This document shows positions 4,959 to 5,422 of a stretch of DNA of 5,422 nt, one piece after another (the stretch's first letter is position 1; each line of letters begins with the position of its first letter). This DNA is from Thermoanaerobacterales bacterium (GTDB taxonomy: Bacteria > Bacillota > Thermosediminibacteria > Thermosediminibacterales > Tepidanaerobacteraceae): positions 1 to 5,422 of the forward strand of contig DUNY01000460.1 of the NCBI GenBank assembly GCA_012839145.1, in the 5' to 3' direction. The position numbers were made by a program, and so were the translations under genes. The notes under the pieces were generated by a model that was not told where the DNA came from, did not search any database, and saw nothing but the letters and a program-made list of their open reading frames with translations.

Positions 4959-5422
4959 ATGACCAAAAAAGAAGCTTATATTGTTTTGATAAATCTCAAA
5001 AATGTTGAAAGCAGCAGAAAAAGTAAATTAGATGTACATTTGATTTGGACAAGTTTCTTATTCTGGGCAGGTAAGTACGAAAGGGCGTTGAATTACATTC
5101 AAAAGATATCGGAAAAAAACAATACTATAGAAACATATTGCTGGAAAGGAGTACTTTATTATTTTTTAAAAGATTACAGTAATGCTGTGTATTTTTTAGA
5201 GAAAGCCGAAGACATAAATCCCAAATGTATGGAAGTAAAATATTTTTTGGCGGAGATCTTTTTTGCAATGGCCTATATAGAAAAAGCTGAACCAAAATAT
5301 AGAGCCTTAACAGGTAACTCGTCGTATAAAACTTGGGGTTTGTATGGAATTGGTTGCTGTATGCTAAAAGAAAATCGCCATTATGAATCTCTGGCGTTTC
5401 TAAATAAATCATTATCGCTTGC
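4959..5422 (+). CDS. TPR-repeat protein, N-terminal part (3' end beyond window)
   Basis: The frame is open from ATG 4959 to the right edge, giving 154 complete codons with no stop. The start is supported by a strong ribosome binding site AAAGGGGGG (4942-4950) eight bases upstream. The protein consists of tetratricopeptide-like helical hairpins. The clearest repeat is residues 57-88, with the pattern W-KG--Y----DY--A---LEKA--INP (W62, G64, Y67, A76, A83, P88). Less regular repeats lie near 25-53 (FWAGKYERALNYIQK), 91-120 and 122-154. TPR arrays bind partner proteins or peptides; no catalytic domain is visible in the part present. No signal peptide is seen at the N-terminus. It is separated from the Cys-rich gene by a terminator, so a functional link is not indicated. 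It may carry further domains outside the window. Confidence 0.85.
   Translation, partial: MTKKEAYIVLINLKNVESSRKSKLDVHLIWTSFLFWAGKYERALNYIQKISEKNNTIETYCWKGVLYYFLKDYSNAVYFLEKAEDINPKCMEVKYFLAEIFFAMAYIEKAEPKYRALTGNSSYKTWGLYGIGCCMLKENRHYESLAFLNKSLSL

Noticed and set aside
5125..5412. 95-residue minus-strand reading frame at the right end
   Set aside because: It is antisense to the TPR gene, which has a strong ribosome binding site and repeat signature. The minus-strand protein resembles nothing.

Overview
The window looks like chromosome of a low-GC, AT-rich Firmicute, probably a member of the Clostridia. The evidence is AT-rich coding sequence, strong purine-rich ribosome binding sites, tRNA genes with encoded CCA ends, textbook sigma-A style promoter boxes in front of the tRNAs, and U-tract terminators. 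The species cannot be named from the sequence.

Layout. Positions 1-538 hold the C-terminal part of a tyrosine recombinase (phage or ICE-type integrase) that enters from the left edge. It ends in a terminator whose loop contains the stop codon. A short non-coding stretch (539-668) follows, with an 11-bp tandem repeat and the terminator of the opposing tRNA operon. Four tRNA genes on the minus strand occupy 669-1008. In transcription order they are a CAU tRNA (Met or Ile2), Thr(UGU), Tyr(GUA) and Lys(CUU). They are driven by a near-consensus promoter at 1022-1050. The integrase abuts the 3' end of tRNA-Lys, which suggests the end of an element integrated in that tRNA gene.

Positions 1254-4293 are a tight operon of three overlapping genes (10-bp and 4-bp overlaps). 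All three encode M42-family, TET-type dinuclear metallo-aminopeptidases of 349, 339 and 327 residues. Each keeps the full set of metal and catalytic residues, but they differ enough to represent three subtypes rather than a recent triplication. The likely role is cytoplasmic peptide breakdown downstream of larger proteases, with complementary specificities or as mixed complexes.

Positions 4475-4801 encode a 108-residue protein rich in Cys and His that I do not recognise, followed by a terminator. From 4959 to the right edge there is an open frame for a TPR-repeat protein that continues past the window. It has no stop inside the window.

No CRISPR array, rRNA, defence system or obvious new machinery is visible. 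The most interesting points are the three-paralogue M42 operon, the conserved-looking Cys/His protein, and the integrase/tRNA-Lys junction.
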